The notes under the pieces are model-generated. The model had not been told where the DNA came from. It ran no database searches and saw only the letters and a program-made list of their open reading frames with translations. From contig NZ_MZGX01000004.1 in the NCBI RefSeq assembly GCF_002051585.1, positions 180,829 to 244,828 of the forward strand: DNA of 64,000 nt, in the 5' to 3' direction. The stretch is from Ruminiclostridium hungatei. GTDB lineage: Bacteria > Bacillota > Clostridia > Acetivibrionales > DSM-1351. Shown here piece by piece: positions 8,750 to 17,685 of the stretch; the first letter of the stretch is position 1, and the number at the start of each line of letters is the position of its first letter. A program made the position numbers and the translations under genes.

Positions 8750-8821
8750 CGTCCCGGACAGGAATCGAACCCGTATCAGTGGAACCGGAATCCACCGTCC
8801 TATCCATTAGACTACCGAGAC
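8750..8821 (-). tRNA. tRNA-Arg(CCG)
   Basis: Minus strand: acceptor GTCTCGG pairs with CCGGGAC, the anticodon stem GTGGA/TCCAC encloses loop TTCCGGT with anticodon CCG, and the T-arm reads CGGGTTCGATTCCTG. CCA is not encoded. Confidence 0.93.
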
Positions 8822-8899
8822 ATCGCCTTATTATTATAGCAGAAATTTGCCACATGGCAAACATTAAGTAAGCACTTTCATATAAAAAAATCTCCGCGG

Positions 8900-9538
8900 T
8901 CACAATCTGTGTATAACCATTGAAAATAAAAGGGCCAGAGCCTCGCTCAGAAGTGCATTCCATAAAAACACCAGCATGAACACCAGGCTGCGGGCGCCTG
9001 ACGGAAGCTTGAACAGCACGCACAAGCCTCGGGTGATGGCTCCATTAAACCAGAAGTACGCTATAATATCCAGTACTGCCGTAATGTACATCATCGTCAG
9101 CCAATTCATGCTGTTGCTGAGATACAAGGTATAATAGCCCAACAGGTTCAAGGGTGTTAATATTATATTAACCACTATGTATACCTTCATGACCTTTGTC
9201 AGAATACTTGTGTAGGAAGTTCCCACAGGCATTGAATTATTGCCGCTCCGCTTTTTGAAATGATTTATTATGTCAAAAACCGGATATGAGAAGCACACTA
9301 CATCTATCAGCCCTATAAGGATGGCAGCCGCCACAAGAACAGCGCCTGTTTTAAGGTTAAAGACAATGGCAGGCTTATCCGCGGAAGCCAGGCTAAGCCC
9401 CAGGACACCCAGTCCCACATCACGTATTCCCACCAGAACAATGCCTATGTATAGCCACATATTCTTATCGTTTAATTTTGAATAAAAATCTTTTTGCAGC
9501 AGAAAAAAATCTATAACCCTTGATGTTTTGAGTTTCAT
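8900..9538 (-). CDS. Polytopic membrane protein of unknown function
   Basis: 212 residues from the ATG that follows AAGGAGC. The protein has a short N-terminal cytoplasmic stretch (MKLKTSRVIDFFLLQKDFYS) and about five to six hydrophobic helices, two of them long (LKTGAVLVAAAILIGLIDVVCF and the C-terminal LVFMLVFLWNALLSEALALLF). The arrangement resembles Yip1-like small membrane proteins but I see no diagnostic motif. It follows tRNA-Arg on the same strand and is downstream of another small hypothetical gene (9614-9958), with which it may be co-transcribed. Confidence 0.7.
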   Translation of the reverse strand: MKLKTSRVIDFFLLQKDFYSKLNDKNMWLYIGIVLVGIRDVGLGVLGLSLASADKPAIVFNLKTGAVLVAAAILIGLIDVVCFSYPVFDIINHFKKRSGNNSMPVGTSYTSILTKVMKVYIVVNIILTPLNLLGYYTLYLSNSMNWLTMMYITAVLDIIAYFWFNGAITRGLCVLFKLPSGARSLVFMLVFLWNALLSEALALLFSMVIHRL

Positions 9539-9613
9539 TATTTGCTCCTTGTCCAATTGCGTTTACTTATACTACTATAACTATTTAACAGACGAAAATC
9601 AATAGAGCAAATA

Positions 9614-9958
9614 TTATAAAAATAGCTTCAGCAAGAGAAAAATCACTGCCGCTATACTTCCGAAAAGTGCGGAATTTATCAGCAGGTTTTTCATAAATTT
9701 CGGGTTGACCTTAAACAGCTCCTTCTTTTTTGGAGAATGAAAATTGCCCTTGTTATCCTTAATGTAATTGTTTATTACCGTTTCTGCCTCCTTCAGTATG
9801 AAATCACTTTTAATATTTATTTTCTTCGGGGCAGTCAGAACTCCCCTATCCTCCTTTCCCTGCTCGGTATCCTCCTTCAGAACCAAAATAGCCTCTTCAA
9901 ATAAATTTGAGTGTATGTCCTTAATAATTATAACTTTTTTAGATTTTCCATAAAACAT
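9614..9958 (-). CDS. Small tail-anchored protein of unknown function
   Basis: 114 residues from the ATG after GGAGGG (the longer frame starting upstream has no ribosome site). The N-terminal half looks like a small alpha/beta unit (KKVIIIKDIHSNLFEEAILVLKED), followed by a charged linker rich in Lys and one C-terminal membrane helix (SALFGSIAAVIFLLLKLFL). It would sit on the cytoplasmic face of the membrane. It lies directly downstream of spoIIE on the same strand, so sporulation co-expression is possible, though there is a 130-base gap. Confidence 0.7.
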   Translation of the reverse strand: MFYGKSKKVIIIKDIHSNLFEEAILVLKEDTEQGKEDRGVLTAPKKINIKSDFILKEAETVINNYIKDNKGNFHSPKKKELFKVNPKFMKNLLINSALFGSIAAVIFLLLKLFL

Positions 9959-10091
9959 AGTACCCTCCAAAGAACTCTGATTATGGGTAGTTTGTGGAAT
10001 TTTTACATTTTTATGCATTGCTTTGATATAATACCAGATTATTTTCCGAAGGCTTTATGGCCGAAAAGGAAATTCACAGTTTGCCGGCTGC

Positions 10092-12500
10092 TTATTTCGG
10101 CCTCCATATTTTTGATACCAGCACCATCATATCATCCACCGGCTCCTTGCGGGGGCAGTGGCTTAAAGCTGCATCCAGCAGGTCATCAGCTATTTTCTGA
10201 GGATTCTTGGAATCCATGGCCTGTAAAAGGTTCTGAACCTCCTTCACACCATCCTGGCAGTCCTTAAAGGCATCAATTATCCCGTCCGAAAGCATTATGA
10301 CAAAGTCTCCGCTGCCAACCTTTTTATGAATGAGTTCCACTTCCACATCACTCAAAATTCCTGCTGGCAGTGAGGCAGCCTTGATTATTTCAACATATTC
10401 CTCTCTTTTTATATAAGTGGGTGCAGCTCCTACCTTGCAGAATTCAACCTCCCCTTCGTACAGATCAACTACCGATATATCAATAGTCGCAAAGGAGTCG
10501 TCAGTGGACCTTAAAACAAGTATGGAATTAATCAGCCTGACTGTGGTGTCCTTGTCAAAACCGGATTCCATAAATTGCTCAATAAGGTTTACCGTGGCCT
10601 TGCTCTGCATGCAGGCCTTGTGCCCCGTTCCCATGCCATCGCTCAAGGCCCCTATATACTTGCCGTCTCCGGTGTTTAAAAAAGTATAATTGTCTCCTGA
10701 AACATGCTTCTCCTCCTTGGCCATTCTCGCCACACCGGTAATGACTTTAAATATCTCTTCTTCGGCCAGTCTTATTGTACAGGTATTGGTTTTGGAATTA
10801 AGCCCGCATTCGCTCCCTTCCTTGACCATCTTCCGCCCTACTATGTCCGAGATTATCTTTTCAACGCTGCTTATACAGCTTCTCTTACCGCCGCAGCCCC
10901 TGTAGGTAAGAGTCATTTCATATTTGCCGTACTTGTTCTCATATACTACCGCATCGGCATTTTTTATACCCGCCTTCGTAAGTTCAAGCACTATTTGATT
11001 TTCCAGCTCATCCTTAAAGCTGATATCGGTATTCAACTCATTTGCAAGGTTGGATATGATGGTAGACATGCTCTTTAACTGTTGGGAAACCAGACCTCGG
11101 CTTTCTCCAATCTTGCTTCTCCACACCATATCCACCTTGAAAAGCTCAAAAACATTGTTTACAGCCTTTACAAATTCGTCCACCCTCTCACATCTTTCAA
11201 GAAAATATTGCGGGATATCCTTTTGCTCTATCCAGCCCTTGCCGTCAAGCTTCTCAACTATTTTGAACATTACCTGATAGGTATTGCAGAAGTTCTGCTC
11301 CCAGCAGTGTGCACACAGGCTGCAGTCTTTGCATACCCGGTCTGCCACCCTGTCGAAAATGGCTGTGATATCATGCTTCTCCGTAATTGCCTTTGTTTCT
11401 GATATTTCCTCGAAGGTTCTTGCCATCTCACCGAAGGCCTGTGAAAATTTGTTCAGCTTTTCAACTGTAATTTCCTTTATCCGCAGGCTGTAGCCCTTTT
11501 TATCCCCTCTTGCCGCCAGGCTTTTATCAAATTTGGCCACCACCGAATCCATGGCTTTTTCAGGAATCAGCATAAATATTACTATTGAAACTATGATTTC
11601 ATATAAAAACACCAGTACTTCTGTTGAGCCGTTTGTATAAAAGGTCAGCAGTGCATTGCCCATTAAAACGCCCACACACGATCCGATTTTCCCCATATTT
11701 CTTAAAATTCCTGAAAGCAGTCCACAAAATGCATAGGAAGCAATAATCAGCGGGGAGGAATTTGAGGAAATGCTTATGACAGTTCCCACTATCACCCCGA
11801 TAGCCGCTCCATTTCCGGAACCTGTTTTAAAGCTGAAGACCAGGATAATAATTATACATAAAATATTTCTGATACTCACTCCAAGAATGCTCCAGCTTCC
11901 CAGCCCGCCTACCGCCAGGGCACAAGCTATGGCAATGCTGAGAATCTCTTCATTTGTAAGCGAGTATCTCCTTGAGGGGTTTCCCAGAACCTCCAGAACA
12001 TTCTTGAACACAAATACAAGTGCAAAAATTATAAATCCGTTAATGAATGACTTTATAACATCGTACATTAAGAAGCCCTGGAGATAGGTAAGTACCATCT
12101 CCGGTACAAGGACCCCGGCAAATGCTATTATTCCTATTCTCAGCGGTGAGCCAAGGCTTTTTTTAAATGGAATATTGATTGCATTGAACAGCAGCATGGC
12201 AACAATTGCTGTATACAACTGAATTGTCGCTCCTGTTGTAAGCATTCCTGCAAATATTGCAACTGATATCATTATCCTGTTGATATTCAGCCCTAATGTG
12301 GCCGCATATAGAGCTATTCCGAAGGGCATCAGCCCTCCCAGCAATGAGATTCTGCCCAGCAGAAAGGCTGCCGGCAATATGATCAGACTTGTTTTATTCA
12401 GATAGTCCAGTATTGCATTGGCTTTTCCGCCTTTACCCTTTTGCTGCACTACCGAACCATATCCTCCAAGATTTTTGTATGAAAGCATTCCAGTTTTCAT
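10092..12500 (-). CDS. spoIIE: Stage II sporulation protein E, membrane PP2C-type phosphatase
   Basis: Dephosphorylates SpoIIAA and so frees sigma-F in the forespore; also acts at the polar septum. The 802-residue protein has about ten N-terminal helices (to about residue 310), a cytoplasmic central region with a cysteine cluster (CKDCSLCAHCW), and a C-terminal PP2C domain with the metal-binding motifs ALSDGMGTGHKA and VIMLSDGIIDAFKD. The length is close to the Bacillus protein. Start: ATG nine bases after AGGGGG; the upstream in-frame codons lack a site. The promoter has the wide-spaced Spo0A-activated form (see 12563-12595). Confidence 0.96.
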   Translation of the reverse strand: MKTGMLSYKNLGGYGSVVQQKGKGGKANAILDYLNKTSLIILPAAFLLGRISLLGGLMPFGIALYAATLGLNINRIMISVAIFAGMLTTGATIQLYTAIVAMLLFNAINIPFKKSLGSPLRIGIIAFAGVLVPEMVLTYLQGFLMYDVIKSFINGFIIFALVFVFKNVLEVLGNPSRRYSLTNEEILSIAIACALAVGGLGSWSILGVSIRNILCIIIILVFSFKTGSGNGAAIGVIVGTVISISSNSSPLIIASYAFCGLLSGILRNMGKIGSCVGVLMGNALLTFYTNGSTEVLVFLYEIIVSIVIFMLIPEKAMDSVVAKFDKSLAARGDKKGYSLRIKEITVEKLNKFSQAFGEMARTFEEISETKAITEKHDITAIFDRVADRVCKDCSLCAHCWEQNFCNTYQVMFKIVEKLDGKGWIEQKDIPQYFLERCERVDEFVKAVNNVFELFKVDMVWRSKIGESRGLVSQQLKSMSTIISNLANELNTDISFKDELENQIVLELTKAGIKNADAVVYENKYGKYEMTLTYRGCGGKRSCISSVEKIISDIVGRKMVKEGSECGLNSKTNTCTIRLAEEEIFKVITGVARMAKEEKHVSGDNYTFLNTGDGKYIGALSDGMGTGHKACMQSKATVNLIEQFMESGFDKDTTVRLINSILVLRSTDDSFATIDISVVDLYEGEVEFCKVGAAPTYIKREEYVEIIKAASLPAGILSDVEVELIHKKVGSGDFVIMLSDGIIDAFKDCQDGVKEVQNLLQAMDSKNPQKIADDLLDAALSHCPRKEPVDDMMVLVSKIWRPK

Positions 12501-12562
12501 CTTATGTGTCCCCCTGTGTTCAGCTTGTTTATTACACTGCAGTGTCTTTAGCATGCAGAATG

Positions 12563-12595
12563 ATTATAATTCAGCCCCTGAATATTTTTTGTCAA
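12563..12595 (-). promoter_or_regulatory. spoIIE promoter: TTGACA, 21-bp spacer, TATAAT
   Basis: Minus strand TTGACA (12590-12595) and TATAAT (12563-12568) are perfect sigma-A boxes but 21 bp apart. The same wide spacing is known for Spo0A-activated spoIIE and spoIIG promoters of Bacillus. The -35 overlaps a TTGACAA sequence close to the Spo0A box. Confidence 0.8.
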
Positions 12596-12718
12596 TTTAT
12601 GGTAACCACTGCCAATATTCTTTAGACACTTATCAGCAAAAAGTCGTATAAGTAGAACATCAATTTAACTGTTTAAAGCTTGCTTAAATACTAAGCACTA
12701 AGTAAGTCTACGAGTATT

Positions 12719-12961
12719 ATGAAAGCTGTTGTCGAAAGATTTTTCCGCAGTCAATCAGAGCAGATTAGCTCGGTTTTTCATAGAATAGCTGCGATTCTCA
12801 AAACCCCCAAAGGCATTGATACCAATCCTTGGGACAGGTTCACCCCCATACGGGGTTTGGAAAAAAGGGGCAAATGGGATATAATAATTACAGAGCTCAT
12901 GATTAACGGTTCGAACCGGAATATCTTTATCGGAAATGCATTTCTTGAAAATCAGGCCTGA
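12719..12961 (+). CDS. Doubtful 80-codon frame between spoIIE and the PPC gene
   Basis: An ATG-started frame of 80 codons encoding a fairly normal-looking protein (NPWDRFTPIRGLEKRGKWD, then a hydrophobic DIIITELMI stretch). There is no clear ribosome site before the ATG and the Spo0A-like box of spoIIE falls inside it. I do not recognise the product; it may be the tail of a decayed gene. The remainder of 12600-13044 shows nothing else. Confidence 0.25.
   Translation: MKAVVERFFRSQSEQISSVFHRIAAILKTPKGIDTNPWDRFTPIRGLEKRGKWDIIITELMINGSNRNIFIGNAFLENQA
12729..12736 (+). promoter_or_regulatory. Possible upstream Spo0A box
   Basis: TTGTCGAA, an exact match to the core Spo0A box, 134 bp upstream of the spoIIE -35 element. 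Confidence 0.45.
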
Positions 12962-13044
12962 AGGAAAAATATTATTCCTTTTTACTGTTCAATGCCCTGC
13001 TTAAACGGGCAAAAATCAAAAATATAATTTACGGAGGTAATTTA

Positions 13045-13839
13045 ATGAAGAAACTCTTTTCTTTGATAATTTGTGCCGCACTTTTGTTTTCCATAACTTT
13101 TTCCGGTACGGCATTTGCCGCTACAGTATACGAAACCGAGAGCAATGACTCCACAGGCACTGCAAATACCATATCTGCCGGAGATACGGTATATGGGAAG
13201 ATTTCATTTGACAAAGACAATGATTATTACAAGCTGCGTCTGACGGCCGGCACAAGCACAACCTTTTCGCTGAGCAACATTCCTGGCGGCTGCGATTACG
13301 ATTTAATACTCTATGATGCAAACGGAAGCATCATAGGCTCATCAACCGCTTTTGGAAATACCAGTGAAAAAATTACCCGGACCTTAAGCGCCGGGCTGTA
13401 TTATATCAATGTAAAAGGATACTCGGGTACGTCCAGCAGCAATTACACACTGACCGTATCCGGTTCCGGCTCTACAACCCCCACTACACCTCCTGTTCAC
13501 GGCGGGGATGCTTACGAATTCAACGATACCCGTGAGCTGGCCTCAAACATGGGCTCGGGAAGTCTGTACCTGGAAGCCAATATCCATCCTCTTGGAGATG
13601 TGGACTATTACAGATTTTCTGTAAGCAGCACAACTACCGAGCATATCGTACTTTACAATCCGGCTGTGGATTTAAGCTACCATTTCAGTGTGTACAACAG
13701 CACAGGAGGCTATGTCTGCTCCGATGGAGGTATTGGCGACTGCACCGTTACCTTGTCACCCGGAACCTATTATATAAAAGTATTCAGCTATAGTTCCGAG
13801 TCTGTGCTTAATTACAGGTTGAGAATGACTGCTGTTTAA
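13045..13839 (+). CDS. Secreted protein of two PPC (pre-peptidase C-terminal) domains
   Basis: 264 residues with a clear signal peptide (MKKLFSLIICAALLFS ... FAA) and two PPC beta-sandwich domains, residues about 30-140 and 155-264, joined by a Thr/Pro linker (TTPTTPP). Each has the family landmarks: ESNDSTGTANT / YEFNDTRELA at the start, DNDYYKLRL / DVDYYRFSV, and YYINVKGYSG / YYIKVFSYSS at the end. PPC domains normally trail secreted proteases; here no enzyme domain is present, so it may be a stand-alone binding or accessory protein. ACGGAGGT precedes the start. A terminator follows. Confidence 0.9.
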   Translation: MKKLFSLIICAALLFSITFSGTAFAATVYETESNDSTGTANTISAGDTVYGKISFDKDNDYYKLRLTAGTSTTFSLSNIPGGCDYDLILYDANGSIIGSSTAFGNTSEKITRTLSAGLYYINVKGYSGTSSSNYTLTVSGSGSTTPTTPPVHGGDAYEFNDTRELASNMGSGSLYLEANIHPLGDVDYYRFSVSSTTTEHIVLYNPAVDLSYHFSVYNSTGGYVCSDGGIGDCTVTLSPGTYYIKVFSYSSESVLNYRLRMTAV

Positions 13840-13870
13840 TTCCATTATCAGCAGCCTCTGAAAAACTGAA

Positions 13871-13927
13871 AACAGAGCGAAGCAAAAGCCTCCCATGCCG
13901 GTGGGAGCTGTTGCTATTGCTCTGTTT
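13871..13927 (+). terminator. Terminator after the PPC gene
   Basis: AACAGAGC pairs with GCTCTGTT around an inner CCTCCCA/TGGGAG hairpin and ends in TTTGTTTATTTG. Confidence 0.8.
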
Positions 13928-13977
13928 GTTTATTTGTATGTCGCAGTCCGTCAATAAATAAAAGGAGACGCTTAAAC

Positions 13978-14459
13978 ATGGAAACAATTTATATTTTGCC
14001 GGTTTTACCCGCCAGGTTGCGAATGAAGCCAGAGAGAATCTACAAGCAGAAAACGAAATAATGGGGAAACTGCCGGACAGCATCAGCATTGGCCTCACTT
14101 GTAACGGTTGTATTTGTGGCGTTTCTGACAAACTGATTATAGGGCTGTCTGAAACCCCTGAAAAAGCGATTGAAAGAACGGTAAGTAACATCAGGGCTGA
14201 AATGAAAAAAGAATTGAGCAATGCGATATTCGACAATCCAAAATTCAGGAACCAGCCTATGTACTTTGTGGACGGATGGGAGATGTTGTTAATGACGTAT
14301 CCCAATATCGTAAAAACCGGACTGGACGCGGCTATCGCACAGGCTATCGCGTGCCGCGGCGAATACATCAATACCCCGGCCAGTTTCACGCGCCAACGCA
14401 AGCTCCCGATGGAAACCGTTATCAAACTTCTAGTTTCAGAATATGGCTCAATCATTTAA
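13978..14459 (+). pseudogene. Unknown 160-aa protein gene with a 1-nt frameshift near its start
   Basis: AGGAGA and an ATG (13978) begin a frame that stops after 28 codons, while the in-phase coding signal continues in another frame from about codon 4 (NLYFAGFTRQVANEARENL) through the long frame that ends at 14459. Adding one A in the ACAATTTA run would join them into METNLYFAGF.... The product has a Cys pair (CNGCICG), an Ala-rich helix and no membrane segment. I do not recognise the family. Either a real one-base deletion or a sequence error; translation from the internal ATG at 14061 is the other option. Confidence 0.55.
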
Positions 14460-14623
14460 TTATACGCAGATTCTGCAATCAGCGAGCTTTTCTATATAAT
14501 GCCGATTACTGGTTGTGTTTTTCTGAGATACAAAAACAGGGGCACGGTATTACAACCACCGCACCACTTGTTTTACGTTGAAACACCTATTCTTTTTCAT
14601 TACAAAATTCACTATCACAAATT

Positions 14624-14746
14624 ATGGAGTACGACAAATTGGAATTTGCCGGTTTGTTAAATGAATTTCCTATAGCTTTGTTTTACTTCGACTACAGGAG
14701 CGAACACTCATACTATACGGATTTATTTATTTTGCCGTATGATTGA
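14624..14746 (+). other. 40-codon frame in the gap before the PNPOx gene
   Basis: ATG-started frame (MEYDKLEFAGLLNEF ...) with no ribosome site, overlapping the end of the convergent gene. It may be a gene remnant. The rest of 14460-14726 holds nothing recognisable. Confidence 0.2.
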
Positions 14747-15203
14747 TAAAATCAACTTCATACTGCCGCTCACCGTATTTTCTTTCATTGTCAGTAATAG
14801 TACCCTCCGTAAGGGTGATACGCAGAACGATTGAGGTCGGATTGTTTTCGTCGCCAACTTCATCGAACCAATCGAAGATGCTCTTGAATTTCGCTCTGAT
14901 TTCCGCATTCTTCTCGTCTTTCACCCAACCGAGATTTTCGGCCGTGCCTTGGAACGCATACCAGCCTAACCCGCCGACGGAAACCTCGGCGTTCTTCTCA
15001 ATTTGCAGCATTTTATTTTTCTTTGCATCCGTAGAAACATAAAATACGCCGCCGTCATAATAGGCGCAGACCATACGGACAGCAGGTCGGGGATTTCCGG
15101 CAGCGCTCGGAGATAGTGATATTGTCGCAAGGGCAATCACTTCTTCCTTGCCATTTCCGCACCGCTCCTCCATCAGTTTCATTGCGTTTTCGTACTTGCC
15201 CAT
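14727..15203 (-). CDS. Pyridoxamine 5'-phosphate oxidase-family (FMN-binding) protein
   Basis: 158 residues with a split-barrel flavin-binding fold: RPAVRMVCAYYDGGVFYVSTDAKKNKMLQIEKN is the strand-turn-strand segment that binds FMN phosphate, followed by VSVGGLGWYAFQGTAE. The family includes small flavin reductases and antibiotic-modifying nitroreductase-like enzymes; the substrate cannot be told. The ATG follows AAAGGAG. It lies alone between two decayed genes. Confidence 0.82.
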   Translation of the reverse strand: MGKYENAMKLMEERCGNGKEEVIALATISLSPSAAGNPRPAVRMVCAYYDGGVFYVSTDAKKNKMLQIEKNAEVSVGGLGWYAFQGTAENLGWVKDEKNAEIRAKFKSIFDWFDEVGDENNPTSIVLRITLTEGTITDNERKYGERQYEVDFINHTAK

Positions 15204-15297
15204 TTTTAATTTTCTCCTTTACATTGATGACATTTATGTTGTAATGATAATCGAACCACTTGAAAAGTACCCCAAGATTTATAACGCCTCGGTTCAA

Positions 15298-15435
15298 AAG
15301 TAAATTTTTCGGCTGTAGAAAAATTTACTTACCTCAGCGGCGTTTCAACGAGGTATCCGCGAAGCGGATACTTGGGATATGCTCGCCGCCTGAAAACCGA
15401 AGCGGTACCCGCCACCTAGTAAGAGGTGGGGCGGG
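15298..15435 (-). repeat. Three consecutive hairpins downstream of the DUF6273 gene
   Basis: In minus-strand order: a GC-rich CCCGCC..ACCT/AGGTGGCGGG hairpin (15408-15435), a perfect 8-bp stem GTATCCGC-ttc-GCGGATAC (15353-15371), and a 12-bp stem AAGTAAATTTTT/AAAAATTTACTT with a 9-base loop (15298-15330). The cluster starts only 20 bases after the gene's stop. Retroelement target genes carry hairpins just after the variable region, but terminators or a structured RNA are equally possible. Confidence 0.5.
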
Positions 15436-15454
15436 GGCTCATTTTATTGCCTCG

Positions 15455-16083
15455 TTATAATTCCAAGCTCAGCCACAGAGCGGGACGAACTCCGCCGCTG
15501 TTATCGCCTGTTGAAGTATGAATCGTGTTGCTGCTGTAGCGGAAGGTGCCGTTTCCCTGAATGCCTATATTGCCGTCGCCGTGGATATATACGGCTCTTC
15601 TATTGTCACGCCCGGACGACCGAAGCCACCACCACCATGCATACCCATCGAATGTCGATCTTCGCTTGTTGTTGTTTTCGTCTTTCCTTTGAAACCAGTA
15701 TCGTTGTTTGGCGCTGCGGTTTTCAAGGTTTTTACTGCTGTCACCGAAATATTTGCACACTGCTTCTTCAATGCTTAGAAGAAATATGTAATCCCGGGTA
15801 TCTTCTCCGCCTCTTGAACCGTACCACTGATTGTCGTGGTTTTTGTTCAATACCGGAATGATTCTTGACCGTTCGGCCGCGGTGAATTTGTTATAAAACT
15901 CACCGTTAAGATATTTTCTTAGCGAGCAGTCAGCCCATGTCACATCACCAGCGCAATTATTATAGGGGTGTTGTTCTATCATGTATTCAGTTATAATCAA
16001 GGCCGCATTGCCCCTTGTATATCAAGAATGCGCCAATGATAACCGCCAAATGGCACGATTGAGCCGATATTAAACTCTCTCAT
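15455..16083 (-). pseudogene. DUF6273 protein, diversity-generating-retroelement-target-like, 1-nt frameshift
   Basis: The true start is the ATG at 16083 after CCAGGAGAAAGAG, giving MREFNIGSIVPFGGYHWRIL. The frame is lost at a run of four G (plus-strand C, 16011-16014) and resumes as NAALIITEYMIEQHPYNN to the end. One more G would restore a 209-residue protein. Landmarks: DVTWADCSLRKYLNGEFYN, FLLSIEEAVCKYFGD, and a C-terminal WWWWLRSSGRDNRRAVYI ... GGVRPALWL. That last 55-residue segment matches the C-type-lectin-like end of variable proteins, rich in AAC/AAT/AGC codons. No reverse transcriptase or template repeat is in the window. Function likely ligand binding. Confidence 0.75.
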
Positions 16084-16269
16084 TCTCTTTCTCCTGGTAT
16101 AATACTCGTATAATATAAATTTTCTGCAGTTCTGTTTCAATGCGCCTGCAAGAGCAAATGCTCATTATCTTCGTGACAAATTCCTGTTTGTCATTCCCAT
16201 AAACATTATAACAAATTTCACACAAGTAATTCCATATTAATTGCGCTCAAACAAACGGATACCGGAAAA

Positions 16270-16312
16270 AGCCCCCTACTCATTTTTCAAAAATAGGCAG
16301 GGGTGTTTTTTC
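16270..16312. terminator. Hairpin with T-run in the gap before the TIGR00300-like gene
   Basis: CCCCT ... ATTTT-tcaa-AAAAT ... AGGGG followed by TGTTTTTTC on the plus strand; the minus strand also has a CTTTTT tail. No gene reads into it from the left on the plus strand. Otherwise 16084-16469 shows no gene. Confidence 0.55.
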
Positions 16313-16478
16313 ATCACGGATTGTGTCTTAACTTAATGATATTGGCCCACGGCCCGGGTTTTTCATATTTTCAGCTATATATAAAAAAGAGGCTTTAAAA
16401 TTGAAAATTGTACTGATACAATGGTTATAGCCGTATAAATCCCGGCTATAAAATACCAGTTCAGAAAGGATGACAGTT

Positions 16479-17570
16479 TTGTTCACTCTTCCCCAATACA
16501 CAGCACCTGATTTTAACGAATCCGGATTTGAAGCAGCTCCGTCTGTTCTCACCTCGCCTGCACCAGGCGACGGCCTCCTGCCGGATAATTTTTATGCTAC
16601 AACTATTTATCCTGAGTACTTTAAGATAGAAAATACCTGGCAATTGATAAATGCGCCAAGAATGGACTGTGCCGTCGTAATCCGGTCCGGAATGCCCTTT
16701 GCAGTTGAAGCAAGAAGAGTCAGAAAGGGCGAGGCTGTTGTAATCGGACGCAAAGAAGACCTTTCCAACGGGGTATTTATTCATTATGACGCCTTTAAGG
16801 AAAGCAGTTCGGGAAAGGTGCAGCACTTTGCCTTCCGTACCGGTAAGTCCAGGGAATCTTCCTATTCAAGAGATTATGACCAGCTATACGATATCTTAAG
16901 GCATGACCGGGAGCACGGCTCTATCGTGTGGGTACTCGGGCCGGCGGTAGCTTTTGACTTTGATGCCCGCCGCTCCATGTCGGGTCTCATCGAGCACGGC
17001 TACGTAGATGCACTGTTTGCGGGAAATGCACTGGCCACCCACGATCTGGAGGCGGGCCTTTTCAATACAGGTCTGGGGCAGGACATATATACCAAGGAGC
17101 TGTATTACAACGGTCACTATCACCACCTTGAGACTATCAACAGGGTGAGAGGTGCGGGCTCAATAGAAGATTTCGTAGTGCAAAACGGTATGGCTGACGG
17201 CATCATTTCCTCCTGTGTAAAGAAAAAGGTTCCTTTTGTCCTTGCGGGTTCAATACGGGATGACGGGCCGCTGCCAGGTGTTATTGGAAATGTTTATGAT
17301 GCACAGGATGCCATGCGGCAGCATATTATGAAGGCAACAACAGTGATAGCACTGGCTACCCAGCTCCATACCATCGCTGCCGGGAATATGACTCCTTCCT
17401 GGCAGAAGTGCGCCGATGGCCGGCTCCGCCCGGTATATTTTTACACTGTTGATATTTCAGAGTTTGCAGTTGGAAAGCTTCATGACAGAGGAAGCCTGAG
17501 TGTCAACAGTATAGTGACCAATGTGCAGGACTTCCTTATAAACGCTGCACGCAGCCTGGGCGTTATATAA
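16479..17570 (+). CDS. LOR/SDH-like (TIGR00300, archaeal-type ornithine cyclodeaminase domain) protein
   Basis: About 363 residues. The C-terminal two thirds carry motifs of the LOR/SDH conserved domain: VWVLGPAVAFDFDARRSMSGLIEHGYVDALFAGNALATHDLE, then NGMADGIISSCVKKKVPFVLAGSIRDDGPLPG, and a helical end with QLHTIAAGNMTP. In cyanobacterial AgrE and archaeal homologues this domain converts ornithine to proline with ammonia release. The arginine-dihydrolase half is absent; the N-terminal 120 residues look like the small swivelling domain of the family. I prefer TTG at 16479, 8 bases after AAAGG; the ATG at 16470 directly abuts that site. Probably a metabolic enzyme, substrate unproven. Confidence 0.55.
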   Translation: MFTLPQYTAPDFNESGFEAAPSVLTSPAPGDGLLPDNFYATTIYPEYFKIENTWQLINAPRMDCAVVIRSGMPFAVEARRVRKGEAVVIGRKEDLSNGVFIHYDAFKESSSGKVQHFAFRTGKSRESSYSRDYDQLYDILRHDREHGSIVWVLGPAVAFDFDARRSMSGLIEHGYVDALFAGNALATHDLEAGLFNTGLGQDIYTKELYYNGHYHHLETINRVRGAGSIEDFVVQNGMADGIISSCVKKKVPFVLAGSIRDDGPLPGVIGNVYDAQDAMRQHIMKATTVIALATQLHTIAAGNMTPSWQKCADGRLRPVYFYTVDISEFAVGKLHDRGSLSVNSIVTNVQDFLINAARSLGVI

Positions 17571-17685
17571 GCTCTGCATTATAAAAATCCGGTCTTGAGG
17601 CTGAATATCTTTAGCTTTTTAAGATATTATATTATTATACCTGAATTACCGTTTGCCTAATATGAAAAGAGAGGATACTTCAGCC

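Noticed and set aside
16328..16826. Minus-strand frames of 74 and 121 codons at the start of the TIGR00300-like gene
   Set aside because: They overlap the well-supported plus-strand gene and lack start signals.
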